DNA of 64,000 bases from NCBI RefSeq assembly GCF_001420915.1, contig NZ_CP013021.1, positions 3,089,001-3,153,000 of the forward strand. The letters are read 5' to 3'. A program made the translations under genes and the position numbers. Of the stretch, positions 53,377 through 62,997 are shown piece after piece. The stretch comes from Agarivorans gilvus (GTDB taxonomy: Bacteria; Pseudomonadota; Gammaproteobacteria; Enterobacterales; Celerinatantimonadaceae). Position 1 is the stretch's first letter, and each line of letters begins with the position of its first letter. Under the pieces are notes generated by a model that saw only the letters and a program-made list of their open reading frames with translations, made no database searches and was not told the origin of the DNA.

Positions 53377-53808
53377 ATGAACAGAACAGCATGCGCCAAT
53401 ACCGAGGACGAACCGCAGTTTGCTGTGGCAATTCAGGTTATTAATCTTTTAAGAGACCACTATCAGCGCTGTTTGAGTTTAATTCACCAGCCCTTGGAAC
53501 ACGCTGTTAGAAGGGCCTTGGAGCGCTTGATTAGAGTTGAGCAAAAAGCCATTTGTAGTTTGGCTAATTTCGTTAAAAAAGAGGATCTTAAGCAAGATAT
53601 CATCAAACAAAGTAGCGCCTCTGTAAGGTTAGTTGAGCCATCTACAGATGCGCTCTTACAAGAAAACTTAGCTTTGATAGAGGCACTCAAGTTGCAGTTG
53701 CAAGCGCTGCAACAGCCTGCGTTAATCCAATTATTATCTTATTGGTTAGCGGCATTACAAATAGAGCATGATGAGCTGGCTAAGCACATACAGGCTCAGC
53801 GAGTGTAG
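53377..53808 (+). CDS. Small all-helical protein of unknown function
   Basis: 143 residues, not recognised. Nearly all helical by pattern, with three long amphipathic stretches (about 14-50, 50-70, 90-140) and Leu/Gln-rich ENLALIEALKLQLQALQQ. Cys at 6, 32 and 60. No signal peptide or membrane helix; cytosolic. ATG 53377 has AGGAG 8 nt upstream. It is divergent from a sigma-54 activator and carries its own sigma-54-like promoter, so it is likely a direct target of that regulator (inference). Confidence 0.6.
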   Translation: MNRTACANTEDEPQFAVAIQVINLLRDHYQRCLSLIHQPLEHAVRRALERLIRVEQKAICSLANFVKKEDLKQDIIKQSSASVRLVEPSTDALLQENLALIEALKLQLQALQQPALIQLLSYWLAALQIEHDELAKHIQAQRV

Positions 53809-53814
53809 GGCAAA

Positions 53815-53847
53815 GGTAAAATTTATTCATTACCGGTAATTTTTACC
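53815..53847. terminator. Terminator-like palindrome between converging genes
   Basis: GGTAAAA and TTTTACC enclose a perfect 12-bp palindrome ATTACCGGTAAT (53829-53840). It is placed between the small helical gene and the MscS gene. Fold is plausible but not canonical. Confidence 0.35.
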
Positions 53848-53879
53848 CAGTGTTGGCTGAGCTTAAGTGAGCGCTAGGC

Positions 53880-54824
53880 TCACTGTTCTGTTGTTTGCTG
53901 CTGATGCTGGGATGAGCGACTTAGTTGAAACCGGCTATGATTGAGCATAGTCGAGAGATCCTCTCCCCCTTTAATCGCAAAATCCATAGTACGGATCGGA
54001 AAGGGAATCACAATACCGGCCTCATTGAGGGTTTGTTTGATGGTGATTACGGCTTGGTGTTTTGCTTCCATAAACCCTACCTCCCCCGGATACGCTATCC
54101 ATAACCAGACCAATAAATTTATACTGCTATCATTAAAGCCGTCGGCGTACACAGCGGTTTGTTGCGGGTCGTAAATGAATTTATGTTTATTCAGTGCATC
54201 GGTGATGAGTTTTGCCGCACGCTCGGGGTCGTCTGCGTAGGAAATACCCACTGGGATCTCAATTTTACGTATTCGATTGGCGCTAAAGTTCGTCAGAATG
54301 TTTCTAAACAGCAGCTTGTTAGGGATTATCTCTCGCTGCCCAGAAAAGGTGCTAACTATGGTATTGCGAAGGTTAATGGCTTCAACGCTACCAAATACTC
54401 CGTTTGCTTGAATAATATCGCCGATTTTAAACGGCTTACGAATACTCATGCTGATCCCAGAAATGAGATTTTCGGTCATATCTTGAAAGGCGAAGCCAAT
54501 CGCCAAACCAACGATACCCGCCCCCGCCAGTAGTGAAGTCACTGTGCCTTTAAGGCCCACTAAGTCCAAGGCAATAAATAAGCCGCTGCTAGCTATTACG
54601 ATCTTCACTATCGAGCTAAGCAGGCTTATTGCTTCTTTTGAATCAATGACCTTTTGAGTGAGGTTTTTGATGATGTGCCCCAGCACTTTTGCCAGTAACA
54701 GGAATACCAGTACCACTACAAGGGCTAACACAATGTTAGGTAAAAGTGTGATTGAGTCTTCCACCCAGTTTTGTAGTTTTTGCTGGATTAACGACCAGAA
54801 ATTATTCAGATTGATATTGTCCAT
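53880..54824 (-). CDS. Small-conductance mechanosensitive channel, MscS family
   Basis: 314-residue inner-membrane channel. Three membrane helices (about 25-50, 68-90, 95-115), with the pore helix GIVGLAIGFAFQDMTENLIS, then the conserved ISMSIRKPFKIGDII entry to the cytoplasmic beta domain, and the alpha/beta C-terminal vestibule ending about 290. A Gln/Ser-rich tail finishes the protein. Releases solutes on hypo-osmotic shock. Two MscS-type genes occur in this window (also 61915-62997). Confidence 0.93.
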   Translation of the reverse strand: MDNINLNNFWSLIQQKLQNWVEDSITLLPNIVLALVVVLVFLLLAKVLGHIIKNLTQKVIDSKEAISLLSSIVKIVIASSGLFIALDLVGLKGTVTSLLAGAGIVGLAIGFAFQDMTENLISGISMSIRKPFKIGDIIQANGVFGSVEAINLRNTIVSTFSGQREIIPNKLLFRNILTNFSANRIRKIEIPVGISYADDPERAAKLITDALNKHKFIYDPQQTAVYADGFNDSSINLLVWLWIAYPGEVGFMEAKHQAVITIKQTLNEAGIVIPFPIRTMDFAIKGGEDLSTMLNHSRFQLSRSSQHQQQTTEQ

Positions 54825-54995
54825 AAGTTGCCAGTCTGTTGTTAGTGCTAAGTTTGGGGGTTATGAGCTTGGCGAGCTTGAGAGGGAGCTGGGTAGGCTG
54901 CGCTAGTGCAATAGGGTCGGCTGAACACATGGTATTTACCTTGCAGCTGCGTAGCAAAGCGGCCGAAGCCGCTTGTTGAAACAACACACCAAGTA

Positions 54996-55190
54996 CTAAC
55001 AGTCTTGGTCTTCTGTGTTTAGCTGTTCTTTAGCTTGTTCACAGCTATCTTCGATGGCGTTTTCAATGTCGGTGGCCGCCTCATCTATGGACTCGCCAGC
55101 ATTCTCGGCGGGCCCTTCACTACAGGCGCTTAAACTAAGTAACAGGGCGCTAATTAGCGCCAGGCTATAAGAACGTTTAGGTGATGTCAT
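54996..55190 (-). CDS. Small acidic lipoprotein
   Basis: 64 residues with a lipoprotein signal (lipobox LSAC at Cys 23). The short acidic mature part (ENAGESIDEAATDIENAIED) resembles entericidin-like or stress-linked small lipoproteins. Last gene of a BON/DUF1328/lipoprotein set; its ATG is 4 nt after the DUF1328 stop and uses AAAGG there. Function unknown. Confidence 0.75.
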   Translation of the reverse strand: MTSPKRSYSLALISALLLSLSACSEGPAENAGESIDEAATDIENAIEDSCEQAKEQLNTEDQDC

Positions 55191-55194
55191 TTGC

Positions 55195-55374
55195 TTACCT
55201 TTGGTTGCTGCGTTTACTTTTGAACAGGTTAAAGACTAAAGAAAGCACCAGTAGCATTACGAACAGGTAAAAAATAATTTTAGCAATACCTGCTGCAGCA
55301 CCGGCTATGCCGCCGAAGCCTAAAACGGCTGATATCAAAGCGATAATGAGGAATATAAATACCCAGCTAAGCAT
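55195..55374 (-). CDS. DUF1328 (YtjA-like) small membrane protein
   Basis: 59 residues, almost entirely hydrophobic with two membrane helices (about 3-22 and 33-50) and the family signature VLGFGGIAGAAAGIAKIIF. YtjA-like proteins occur in stress-inducible operons with BON-domain proteins, as here. ATG 55374 is preceded by AGGAG in GGAGCTATCACT. It lies between the BON protein gene (46 nt) and the lipoprotein gene (4 nt). Confidence 0.88.
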   Translation of the reverse strand: MLSWVFIFLIIALISAVLGFGGIAGAAAGIAKIIFYLFVMLLVLSLVFNLFKSKRSNQR

Positions 55375-55419
55375 AGTGATAGCTCCTTTTATTTAACCGT
55401 TTTAGAGTGAAGTGAGGGA

Positions 55420-55980
55420 TTATTGTAAAACTCTGAGTTGGTTAACCACTTCGTCTACATCATTGGTATTTCGGGCGATAGCGAGGGCTAAATCTTGTTC
55501 CGCATCTGAGCTAACTTCACCACTTAAAGTGACCACTTTATCTTCTGTGTTTACCTCGATATCAGTACCGCTAATTTCAGACTCTAATAACAAGCGGGTT
55601 TTCACCACGGTAGAAATTTTGCTATCGGTTAGGCTGTTTAACATCTCATTATCAGTTTGTTCTTGGTCTTGTTTGCTTTTAACAACCGTTAGTTGGTTAT
55701 CCACCTCTTCGACTCCGTCCAAGTTAGCGACTAATTCTGCTGCCAGCGATTTTTCAATTTCGCTTTCTACCGAGCCGCTTAAAGTCAATTGGCCATCTTT
55801 CACATCAGTATTAATGTCGAAAGAGTTGAGGTTAGTATTGAGTAGTAGAGTGGTTTCGGCTTTGCCGTCAATCCACGCGTCTTTGGCGTCATCTTGCCAG
55901 TTATTGGCCGCGAATACAGAACCTGAAGTGGTGATTAAGGCAGTGCTAAGAACAATACTTGGTACTAAGTTTTTCATCAT
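55420..55980 (-). CDS. Periplasmic BON-domain protein (OsmY-like)
   Basis: 186 residues with a signal peptide (about 1-24, SGSVFAANN) and two BON domains (about 38-95 and 120-186); each has the Gly-containing core, for example KDGQLTLSGSVES and EDKVVTLSGEVSS. OsmY-like proteins bind envelope phospholipids or help outer-membrane protein folding under osmotic stress. First gene of a three-gene stress operon with DUF1328 and a lipoprotein. Confidence 0.9.
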   Translation of the reverse strand: MMKNLVPSIVLSTALITTSGSVFAANNWQDDAKDAWIDGKAETTLLLNTNLNSFDINTDVKDGQLTLSGSVESEIEKSLAAELVANLDGVEEVDNQLTVVKSKQDQEQTDNEMLNSLTDSKISTVVKTRLLLESEISGTDIEVNTEDKVVTLSGEVSSDAEQDLALAIARNTNDVDEVVNQLRVLQ

Positions 55981-56154
55981 GGTTCTCCTTGGTTAATATT
56001 ACATAGTTACCATAGCGAAGACCGTGCCAAAAATTTAAGTTGTTGATTTATAGTTGTTTTGTGTTGTTTTTGTGTTTTGAGGGATGCTTTTGCTGTAATT
56101 TGCTTGTGAAGATATTACAGGGTGAAATGTAAGAACTATCGGCAGCTTGGGCAG

Positions 56155-56192
56155 TGAAAAAGTAGGCTAAAGCGCAAAGTATCGCTTTAGCC
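56155..56192 (-). terminator. Intrinsic terminator of gor
   Basis: GGCTAAAGCG/CGCTTTAGCC (10 bp, 8-nt loop), followed on the minus strand by TACTTTTTC. Placed 18 nt after the gor stop. Confidence 0.85.
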
Positions 56193-56209
56193 TTGGTGAG
56201 GTGCGTTAA

Positions 56210-57559
56210 TTAACGAAGGGTGACAAATTCTTCAGCGCTGGTGGGGTGAATCGCTACACAAGCGTCGAAATCCGCTTTAGTGGCCCCCATCTTCATGGCT
56301 ACGCCAAAGCCTTGTAAAATTTCGTCCATGCCTAAGCCAATTCCGTGTAAGCCGACCACTTTTTCATCTTCACCTACACAAATGAGCTTCATTTTGGTGA
56401 CTTGACGGTGTTGGGTCACTGCGGTGTACATGGCACCAAAGCTAGAGGTGTAAACTTTGACATGATTTTCACCGTATTTGGCTACCGCTTCTGGCTCGGT
56501 TAAACCAATAGTGCCAATCGCTGGGTGACTAAATACCACGGTGGGCACCAGTTCGTAATCCATCTTAGCGGTGGTTTTACCGTTAAATAGGCGTTCAGAG
56601 AGCAAGCGTCCTGCTTTTACTGCCACAGGGGTGAGCTCAATTTTACCGATGTTATCGCCTACCGCATAAACACCTTCTACCGAAGTATTAGAGTAGTCGT
56701 CGACTTTGATGTAGCCGTAATCGTCTAGCTCTACGCCGATGCCTTGCAGGTTAATTTGATCGGTGGCTGGCTCGCGGCCAATGGCCCAAATCAGCTTATC
56801 CACTTCAAGGCTGTTGCCGTTTTCAAAGTTTAATTTAAGGCTGCCATCGGCCAATTTTTCAACCGACTGAGGTATGCTGTGGGTATGCAAGGTAGGGCCG
56901 TCTTCGGCCATAATTTCCATTAGCGTTTCGTTTAGCATTGGGTCGAAGTCACGTAGCGGCGCATGCTTGCGCACTGCTAAATGGGTTTCGCTGCCTAAGG
57001 AATGTAATACGCCAGCTAGCTCTACCGCAATATAACCCGCGCCGACTACAACAACGCGCTTTGGTTGCTCACTTAAAGCAAAAAAGCCGTCTGAGTCGAT
57101 GCCGAGTTCAGCCCCTGGAATGTTGGGTATACTAGGGCGACCACCTGTAGCGATGAGAATATGTTTAGCGCGGATTTGCTCGCCATTAACTTCTACGGTA
57201 TTGGCATCAACAAATTTGGCAAAACCATTAATTAGGGTAACCCCATTATTGCTTAAGACGCGGTCATAGGAGCCATGAATACGCTCAATATAGGCTTCGC
57301 GGCTAGCCACTAGGGTTGACCAGTCGAATTTGTTGACGTGAACATCAAAGCCGTAATCAGGGGCATAGCGGTGAATGGCTTCGGCCACTTGGGCACCAAA
57401 CCACATCGCTTTTTTCGGTACGCAACCTACGTTTACACAGGTACCACCAACGTGGCGGGCTTCAATTAGGGCGACTTTTTGGCCATACATTGATGCGCGG
57501 TTAGCAGAGGCAATACCACCACTACCTGCGCCAATGCATAGGTAATCGAATTCTTTCAT
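56210..57559 (-). CDS. gor: Glutathione reductase
   Basis: FAD-dependent enzyme that reduces GSSG with NADPH. 449 residues (E. coli Gor 450). FAD site CIGAGSGGIASANRA, redox disulfide GGTCVNVGCVPKK, NADPH-binding VVVGAGYIAVELAG, FAD site YAVGDN, and the C-terminal catalytic His-Glu pair in AIHPTSAEEFV. Single gene with its own terminator; a histidine kinase gene precedes it by 58 bp. Confidence 0.96.
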   Translation of the reverse strand: MKEFDYLCIGAGSGGIASANRASMYGQKVALIEARHVGGTCVNVGCVPKKAMWFGAQVAEAIHRYAPDYGFDVHVNKFDWSTLVASREAYIERIHGSYDRVLSNNGVTLINGFAKFVDANTVEVNGEQIRAKHILIATGGRPSIPNIPGAELGIDSDGFFALSEQPKRVVVVGAGYIAVELAGVLHSLGSETHLAVRKHAPLRDFDPMLNETLMEIMAEDGPTLHTHSIPQSVEKLADGSLKLNFENGNSLEVDKLIWAIGREPATDQINLQGIGVELDDYGYIKVDDYSNTSVEGVYAVGDNIGKIELTPVAVKAGRLLSERLFNGKTTAKMDYELVPTVVFSHPAIGTIGLTEPEAVAKYGENHVKVYTSSFGAMYTAVTQHRQVTKMKLICVGEDEKVVGLHGIGLGMDEILQGFGVAMKMGATKADFDACVAIHPTSAEEFVTLR

Positions 57560-57617
57560 ATTTACTCCATGTAGGGCCGAAAACTTGCAGCAGTATAGCC
57601 TGTCCGACTAACAGATG

Positions 57618-59621
57618 TTAATCGGCTTTTTGTGCTTGGTAGGGGATCCGTATGGAGAAATGTACTCCTTCACCGGATTGGCTATCAAAAGCGATATGGC
57701 CTTTAAGTAGCTGTACTACCAAGTTGTAAACGATGTGAGTGCCTAAGCCGCTGCCGCCTTGACCACGTTTTGAGGTAACAAAGGGGTCGAAGATCCGTTG
57801 AGCAATATCACTATCTACACCGCGTCCAGAGTCATGATAATCAATGTGTAATTGATCGTTTTCTTTTTGAATGGAAATATTAATACGTTTTTCTCCATCC
57901 CAGTCTTCAAATCCGTGTTTCACCGAGTTGAGAATTAGGTTGGAGTAGATTTGAGTGAAGCTACCAGGGAAGCTATACAGCTCTAAATCACTGGGGCAGT
58001 CCACCACAATTTCACAACCAGAACGGCGAATTTTGTGGCCTAGTGAGGTAATTACTTGATTCACGTTCTCATTTAAGTTGAAGGTGTAACAAGCCTCGGA
58101 GCTTTGGTCCACCGCCACTTGTTTAAAGCTGCTGATTAAGTCGGAAGCGCGGCGTAAGTTGTTAAGTAATAGCTCGGTAGATTGGTTGAGGTTTTCGATT
58201 AACTTTTCCATCAACTTACGGCTTAGCTTGCCACTTTCAATGTTCTTCTTCAGTTGATTGCTTTGCTCTTGCAGATAAGAGGCGGCGGTAACACTAATGC
58301 CAATAGGGGTATTAATTTCATGAGCTACCCCGGCGACTAATCCACCTAACGAAGCCATTTTCTCTGCTTCTACCAGAGATTGTTGGGCATTTTTCAATTT
58401 GTCGAAAGCACTGGCCAACTGTAGGTTACTTTCCTCCAAGCGTTCGGTGCGCGATTGTACCTTTTGCTCTAGTTCGTCATTGAGTTTTTTAATCTCGTTC
58501 TCCACTCGTTTGAGCGGGGTAACGTCGTAACCAAAGGCAATCATACGTGAAACATGATTACCCTCGTAAAATGGTACGAAGGTCCATAATAGGGTGTATT
58601 TGTTGTTGGCTTGGTCGGTGAGAGTCAGTTCCTGATCTTGAATTACTCGCAGTTGGCGCAGGTCATTCTCAATTTTCTCTCGCATGTCGTTATCGATGAA
58701 TACACTGAGCCAGTTTTGCCCGACTAATTCGTCTTGATGAAAGCCGGTAAGCATTACCCCTGCAGGGTTAGCGGTCAAAACATTGAGTTGGTTATCTAGA
58801 GTCACAATGACCGCGTTACTGGCATTAATGACGGTGGCCGAAAAGTCACGCTCGTGGGCCAGTTGCTCGGTGGCCTTGAGCTTTTGGGCAAACTCGTGGT
58901 CAATTTTTTGGGTCATTTGGTTGAGGGTATTAACCAATTCTCCCAGCTCGTCATTACGCGGTTTACCGCTGGCATCTAGCTTGAGAGGGGCCCCCAAGTT
59001 GTCTAAATCTAAGTTGCGGGTGTAGTCCACAATGGTATTAAGGTGGCGCACAATGATGTAGTAAATAATAAATAGAATGCCTATCGACACCACTAGGGTT
59101 TTAATGGTTTGGCTAACCAAAATTAAGATGGCTTTTTGCCAGAGCCGTTGATAAACCTGCTCTAATGAAGCTGCTACAAACAGCTTGCCGACCATTTCTC
59201 CTTGGTAAATTAATTCGAACTCTTGAGAAAGATCGTAATGGTCGGCGGAGCGGCCGCGGGCTAACAAAGGGACTTCAGAAGAGCCTAAAATTTCTTTGAC
59301 CAACACATATTGCATGTTGGGTAAGTTCATAATGCCTTCGATTTGTACTTCAACTTGTTCTTCGTCCAAGTTCCATAAGCTGGCGGCAATCGGTTGTAAA
59401 AAGCTGACTTCGATTTGGTCAATGCTTTCTTCGATGACTTCAACATCTTGTTTATAGTCGTAACGTAATTGGATCAGGGTGATGATAAGTGCAAGCAGGG
59501 TCGAACAGATGAGAATGTAGGACAGCATTCGCAGAGATAAGCTGTTAGTTCCCTTATTTAAGGCTAATTTATGCCACAACCCAGTGTTTTGGCTCACTGA
59601 AGTTTTGTTGTTATTGTCCAT
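57618..59621 (-). CDS. Sensor histidine kinase with HAMP and PAS domains
   Basis: Inner-membrane kinase, 667 residues: membrane helix (about 31-50), periplasmic sensor (51-163), second helix (164-190), HAMP (about 190-245), PAS (about 258-375), a coiled coil (375-420), HisKA with H434 in GVAHEINTPIG, and HATPase with N-box NLILNSVKHGFED and G1/G2 DSGRGVDSD and GGSGLGTHIV. No response-regulator gene lies beside it, so the partner is unknown. Downstream gor begins 58 bp away and may be cotranscribed. Confidence 0.9.
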   Translation of the reverse strand: MDNNNKTSVSQNTGLWHKLALNKGTNSLSLRMLSYILICSTLLALIITLIQLRYDYKQDVEVIEESIDQIEVSFLQPIAASLWNLDEEQVEVQIEGIMNLPNMQYVLVKEILGSSEVPLLARGRSADHYDLSQEFELIYQGEMVGKLFVAASLEQVYQRLWQKAILILVSQTIKTLVVSIGILFIIYYIIVRHLNTIVDYTRNLDLDNLGAPLKLDASGKPRNDELGELVNTLNQMTQKIDHEFAQKLKATEQLAHERDFSATVINASNAVIVTLDNQLNVLTANPAGVMLTGFHQDELVGQNWLSVFIDNDMREKIENDLRQLRVIQDQELTLTDQANNKYTLLWTFVPFYEGNHVSRMIAFGYDVTPLKRVENEIKKLNDELEQKVQSRTERLEESNLQLASAFDKLKNAQQSLVEAEKMASLGGLVAGVAHEINTPIGISVTAASYLQEQSNQLKKNIESGKLSRKLMEKLIENLNQSTELLLNNLRRASDLISSFKQVAVDQSSEACYTFNLNENVNQVITSLGHKIRRSGCEIVVDCPSDLELYSFPGSFTQIYSNLILNSVKHGFEDWDGEKRINISIQKENDQLHIDYHDSGRGVDSDIAQRIFDPFVTSKRGQGGSGLGTHIVYNLVVQLLKGHIAFDSQSGEGVHFSIRIPYQAQKAD

Positions 59622-59808
59622 TAATAAATGAGTCCTGTTGGCCTAGGCTATTGATAAACCAGAAAACCAAAATAATCCCTAAGGAAATCATAGTCTAATT
59701 CAAAGCTATGTAAACTGTGGAAATGATGATTCGCGGGTTGATTTACAAATTATCAACCCCAGATTAAGGTATTCATAGTTATCATTTCTTCAGCCTTAAG
59801 GATCCCCT

Positions 59809-61842
59809 ATGAGCAACCCCTTACTTGATTTGCCAGGATTACCTCCCTTTAGCAAAATTAAGCCGGAACATGTGCAGCCCGCGGTAGAGCAAGTGATAGC
59901 TGAATGCCGCGCTACTATTGAGCAAGTACTCGAGCAGCCCAAGCCTACTTGGCAGAATTTTATCTTGCCTTTAGATGAGGTAAATGATCGCTTAAGCCGC
60001 TTATGGTCGCCAGTGAGCCACTGTAATTCGGTGGTGAATAGCTCAGAACTGCGCCAAGCTTATGAAGCCTGTTTGCCCTTATTGTCGGAATACAGTACCT
60101 TCGTTGGCCAGCACAAAGGCCTATACCAAGCTTACAAACAACTCGCTGAAGGCGACGAGTTTAGCGGTTACAATGCCGCGCAAAAAAAGACCATCAAGGA
60201 TGCGCTACGTGATTTCGAGTTGTCGGGCATTGGTCTAGCGGCCGAGCAACAACAGCGTTACGGCGAAATAGTTAAGCGCCTCTCTGAATTATCTTCACAG
60301 TTTTCGAATAACGTATTAGATGCCACTTTGGCTTGGCAAAAACATATTACCGATGTTGAAGACTTAGCGGGTTTACCGGAATCTGCGCTAGCCGCCGCTA
60401 AACAAGCCGCCGAACAAAAAGACTTAGACGGCTACTTACTCACTCTAGAGTTCCCTAGTTACCTACCTGTGATGACTTATGCCGATAAGCGCGAGCTGCG
60501 TGAAGAGATGTATCGCGCCTTTTGTACTCGCGCTTCAGAGCAAGCCAGCACCGAACAGAAGTTTGATAATACTGCGATTATTGAAGAAGAACTGAAGTTA
60601 CGTAGCGAGCTGGCCGAATTACTCGGTTTTGACAGCTATGCTGATAAGTCATTGGCCACCAAAATGGCCGAGTCTCCCGAGCAAGTGCTGGGTTTTTTAA
60701 ATGATTTAGCCAGCCGCTCTAAGCCTCAGGCGGAACGCGAATTAGCCGAGCTAGAAGCCTTTGCCAAAGAGCATTACCAAGTTGAGCGCTTGGCCGCTTG
60801 GGATATGGCTTATTATTCGGAAAAATTGAAGCAGCATACTTATGCGATTTCCGACGAACAACTACGCCCTTACTTCCCCGAAGACCGCGTTTTAGGTGGT
60901 TTATTTGAAGTAGTGAAGCGCTTGTTTAAAGTTGAAGTGGTAGAAAAACAAGGTATCGACACCTGGCATCCAGACGTACGCTTCTTTGAAATTAACGATG
61001 CCAGTGGCGAGCTACGTGGTTCTTTCTATCTCGACCTATATGCTCGCGAACATAAACGTGGCGGCGCGTGGATGGATGGCTGTATTGATCGTCGAGTTGA
61101 CGTGAATGGCCAGCTGATTAAACCGGTGGCCTACCTCACTTGTAATTTCAACAAACCGGTGGGCGACAAACCGGCATTGTTTACGCATGATGAAGTGATT
61201 ACCCTGTTCCACGAGTTTGGCCATGGTATTCATCATATGCTGACCAAGGTTGATGAATCTGCGGTATCGGGGATTAATGGCGTGGCTTGGGACGCGGTAG
61301 AATTGCCCAGCCAATTTTTAGAAAACTGGTGCTGGCAAAGCGAAGCTCTGGCCTTTATCTCGGGCCACTATGAAAGCGGAGAACCCTTACCACAGGCCTT
61401 GTTAGACAAGATGTTAGCTGCGCGTAACTTCCAATCGGCGATGACTATGGTTCGCCAGTTAGAGTTTTCACTGTTTGATTTCCGCTTGCATCATGAAACG
61501 GGCTCACTCAGCAGCGTGCAAGATTTGTTAAATGAAGTTCGTGAGCAGGTATCGGTAATTAAGCCACCTAGCTTTAACCGCTTCCAAAATAGCTTTAGCC
61601 ATATTTTTGCTGGTGGCTATAGTGCCGGTTATTACAGCTACAAATGGGCCGAGGTCTTGTCGGCTGATGCCTTCTCAAAATTTGAGGATGAGGGTATTTT
61701 CAATGCTGCAACTGGCTTAAACTTCTTAAGTAATATTTTGGAAAAAGGCGGTTCTGAAGAGCCCATGGAGCTATTCAAAGCCTTTCGAGGAAGAGAGCCG
61801 AAGGTGGACGCCTTGTTGCGTCACTCCGGTATTGCCGCTTAA
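59809..61842 (+). CDS. prlC: Oligopeptidase A
   Basis: Cytosolic M3-family zinc metallopeptidase, 677 residues (E. coli PrlC 680). Active-site HEFGH (LFHEFGHGIHHML, about 465-477), with the third ligand Glu downstream in VELPSQFLENW. The N-terminal LPPFSKIKPEHVQPAVEQ and the C-terminal FAGGYSAGYYSYKWAEVL are typical. It degrades oligopeptides including cleaved signal peptides. Close to gor, as in enterobacteria. A terminator follows. Confidence 0.96.
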   Translation: MSNPLLDLPGLPPFSKIKPEHVQPAVEQVIAECRATIEQVLEQPKPTWQNFILPLDEVNDRLSRLWSPVSHCNSVVNSSELRQAYEACLPLLSEYSTFVGQHKGLYQAYKQLAEGDEFSGYNAAQKKTIKDALRDFELSGIGLAAEQQQRYGEIVKRLSELSSQFSNNVLDATLAWQKHITDVEDLAGLPESALAAAKQAAEQKDLDGYLLTLEFPSYLPVMTYADKRELREEMYRAFCTRASEQASTEQKFDNTAIIEEELKLRSELAELLGFDSYADKSLATKMAESPEQVLGFLNDLASRSKPQAERELAELEAFAKEHYQVERLAAWDMAYYSEKLKQHTYAISDEQLRPYFPEDRVLGGLFEVVKRLFKVEVVEKQGIDTWHPDVRFFEINDASGELRGSFYLDLYAREHKRGGAWMDGCIDRRVDVNGQLIKPVAYLTCNFNKPVGDKPALFTHDEVITLFHEFGHGIHHMLTKVDESAVSGINGVAWDAVELPSQFLENWCWQSEALAFISGHYESGEPLPQALLDKMLAARNFQSAMTMVRQLEFSLFDFRLHHETGSLSSVQDLLNEVREQVSVIKPPSFNRFQNSFSHIFAGGYSAGYYSYKWAEVLSADAFSKFEDEGIFNAATGLNFLSNILEKGGSEEPMELFKAFRGREPKVDALLRHSGIAA

Positions 61843-61869
61843 CTAAGTACGGCATGTCTAAACAGGAAT

Positions 61870-61895
61870 AACGCGGCTTTGGCCGCGTTTTGTTT
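61870..61895 (+). terminator. Terminator of prlC
   Basis: AACGCGGC-TTTG-GCCGCGTT followed by TTGTTTG. Good stem; the T tract is broken by G. It lies only 20 nt before the next start, so it may allow some read-through. Confidence 0.75.
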
Positions 61896-61914
61896 GTTAA
61901 TAGAGAGAACCCCG

Positions 61915-62997
61915 ATGTTTGAAGAATTTGCCCTGTGGTTAGAACAAGAGCAAGCACAGTTATCCACCTCAAACTGGCTGTTTGATGTGGCGGCAGTATT
62001 AGCCCTAACCCTGATTGCCTTTGTCATGTGGCGTTTGCTGGCCTCTCGCTTAAGCCGTTTAACTGAGAAAACAAAAACGGTGTGGGATGACGCAATTTGG
62101 TATGCGCTGTGGAAGCCGATCAATTGGATGATTGCGGTGGTGGGCCTGTCTTTGGTGGCAGTGGTATTTGCCAATACTCTTGATTCAGACTTCAAACCCT
62201 TTATTCCGATTATCCGCCAAGTGATGGTGGTATTTCTGCTGGCGTGGGCGGCGATGCGCTTTGTGCGTAAGGCTGAGCAGCAGTTTATTGAAGCGGGCAA
62301 AGACAAAACCACCGTGCAGGCGGTGGCTAAATTATGTCGTGCGGCAATTATTATTTTATTTCTGCTGGCGGTCTTTCAAACCTTAGGTTTTAGTATTTCT
62401 GGGGTACTGGCCTTTGGTGGTATGGGCGGCTTGATTGTGGGTATGGCTGCCAAAGATCTATTGGCAAACTTTTTTGGTGCCTTGCTGGTTTACTTTGATA
62501 AACCCTTTAAAGTGGGTGATTGGATCCGCTCTCCCGATCGCAGCATTGAAGGTACGGTAGAAAACATCGGTTGGCGGGTAACGAAAATTCGTACCTTCGA
62601 TAAACGCCCCTTGTATGTGCCTAATTCTATTTTCTCTAGTATTGCGGTAGAAAACCCCAGCCGAATGAGTCATCGCCGCATTAAAGAAACCATTGGTATT
62701 CGTTACGATGATGCCGACAAAATGAGGCAGGTGGTGCACGAGGTGGAGCAAATGCTGCGTAACCATCCGGAGATCGATACCAGCGAAACCCTAATGGTGA
62801 ATTTTGATAGCTTCAATGCATCATCTTTAGACTTCTTTATTTACACCTTCACCAAAACCACCAATTGGGTGCACTACCACCAAGTGAAACAAGATGTATT
62901 AGCTAAGGTGATTGATATTGTGTTGGCTAATGGGGCAGAGTTTGCCTTTCCCACCCGTACTGTCCATCTCAGCTCCCCCCAAGCTGCAGCAGATTAA
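61915..62997 (+). CDS. Mechanosensitive channel, MscS family (YbdG-like)
   Basis: 360 residues from ATG 61915 (a longer frame begins at 61879 but runs through the terminator). Several N-terminal membrane helices (about 20-40, 65-90, 100-120, 145-165), then the pore helix with GGMGGLIVGMAAKDLLANFF, the KPFKVGDWI motif and a C-terminal domain. More helices than MscS itself, resembling the YbdG/YnaI group. Releases solutes at raised membrane tension. Follows prlC by 72 bp. Confidence 0.9.
   Translation: MFEEFALWLEQEQAQLSTSNWLFDVAAVLALTLIAFVMWRLLASRLSRLTEKTKTVWDDAIWYALWKPINWMIAVVGLSLVAVVFANTLDSDFKPFIPIIRQVMVVFLLAWAAMRFVRKAEQQFIEAGKDKTTVQAVAKLCRAAIIILFLLAVFQTLGFSISGVLAFGGMGGLIVGMAAKDLLANFFGALLVYFDKPFKVGDWIRSPDRSIEGTVENIGWRVTKIRTFDKRPLYVPNSIFSSIAVENPSRMSHRRIKETIGIRYDDADKMRQVVHEVEQMLRNHPEIDTSETLMVNFDSFNASSLDFFIYTFTKTTNWVHYHQVKQDVLAKVIDIVLANGAEFAFPTRTVHLSSPQAAAD

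Noticed and set aside
53815..53847. Palindrome ATTACCGGTAAT as a transcription-factor operator
   Set aside because: It lies between the 3' ends of converging genes, where a terminator is a better explanation.
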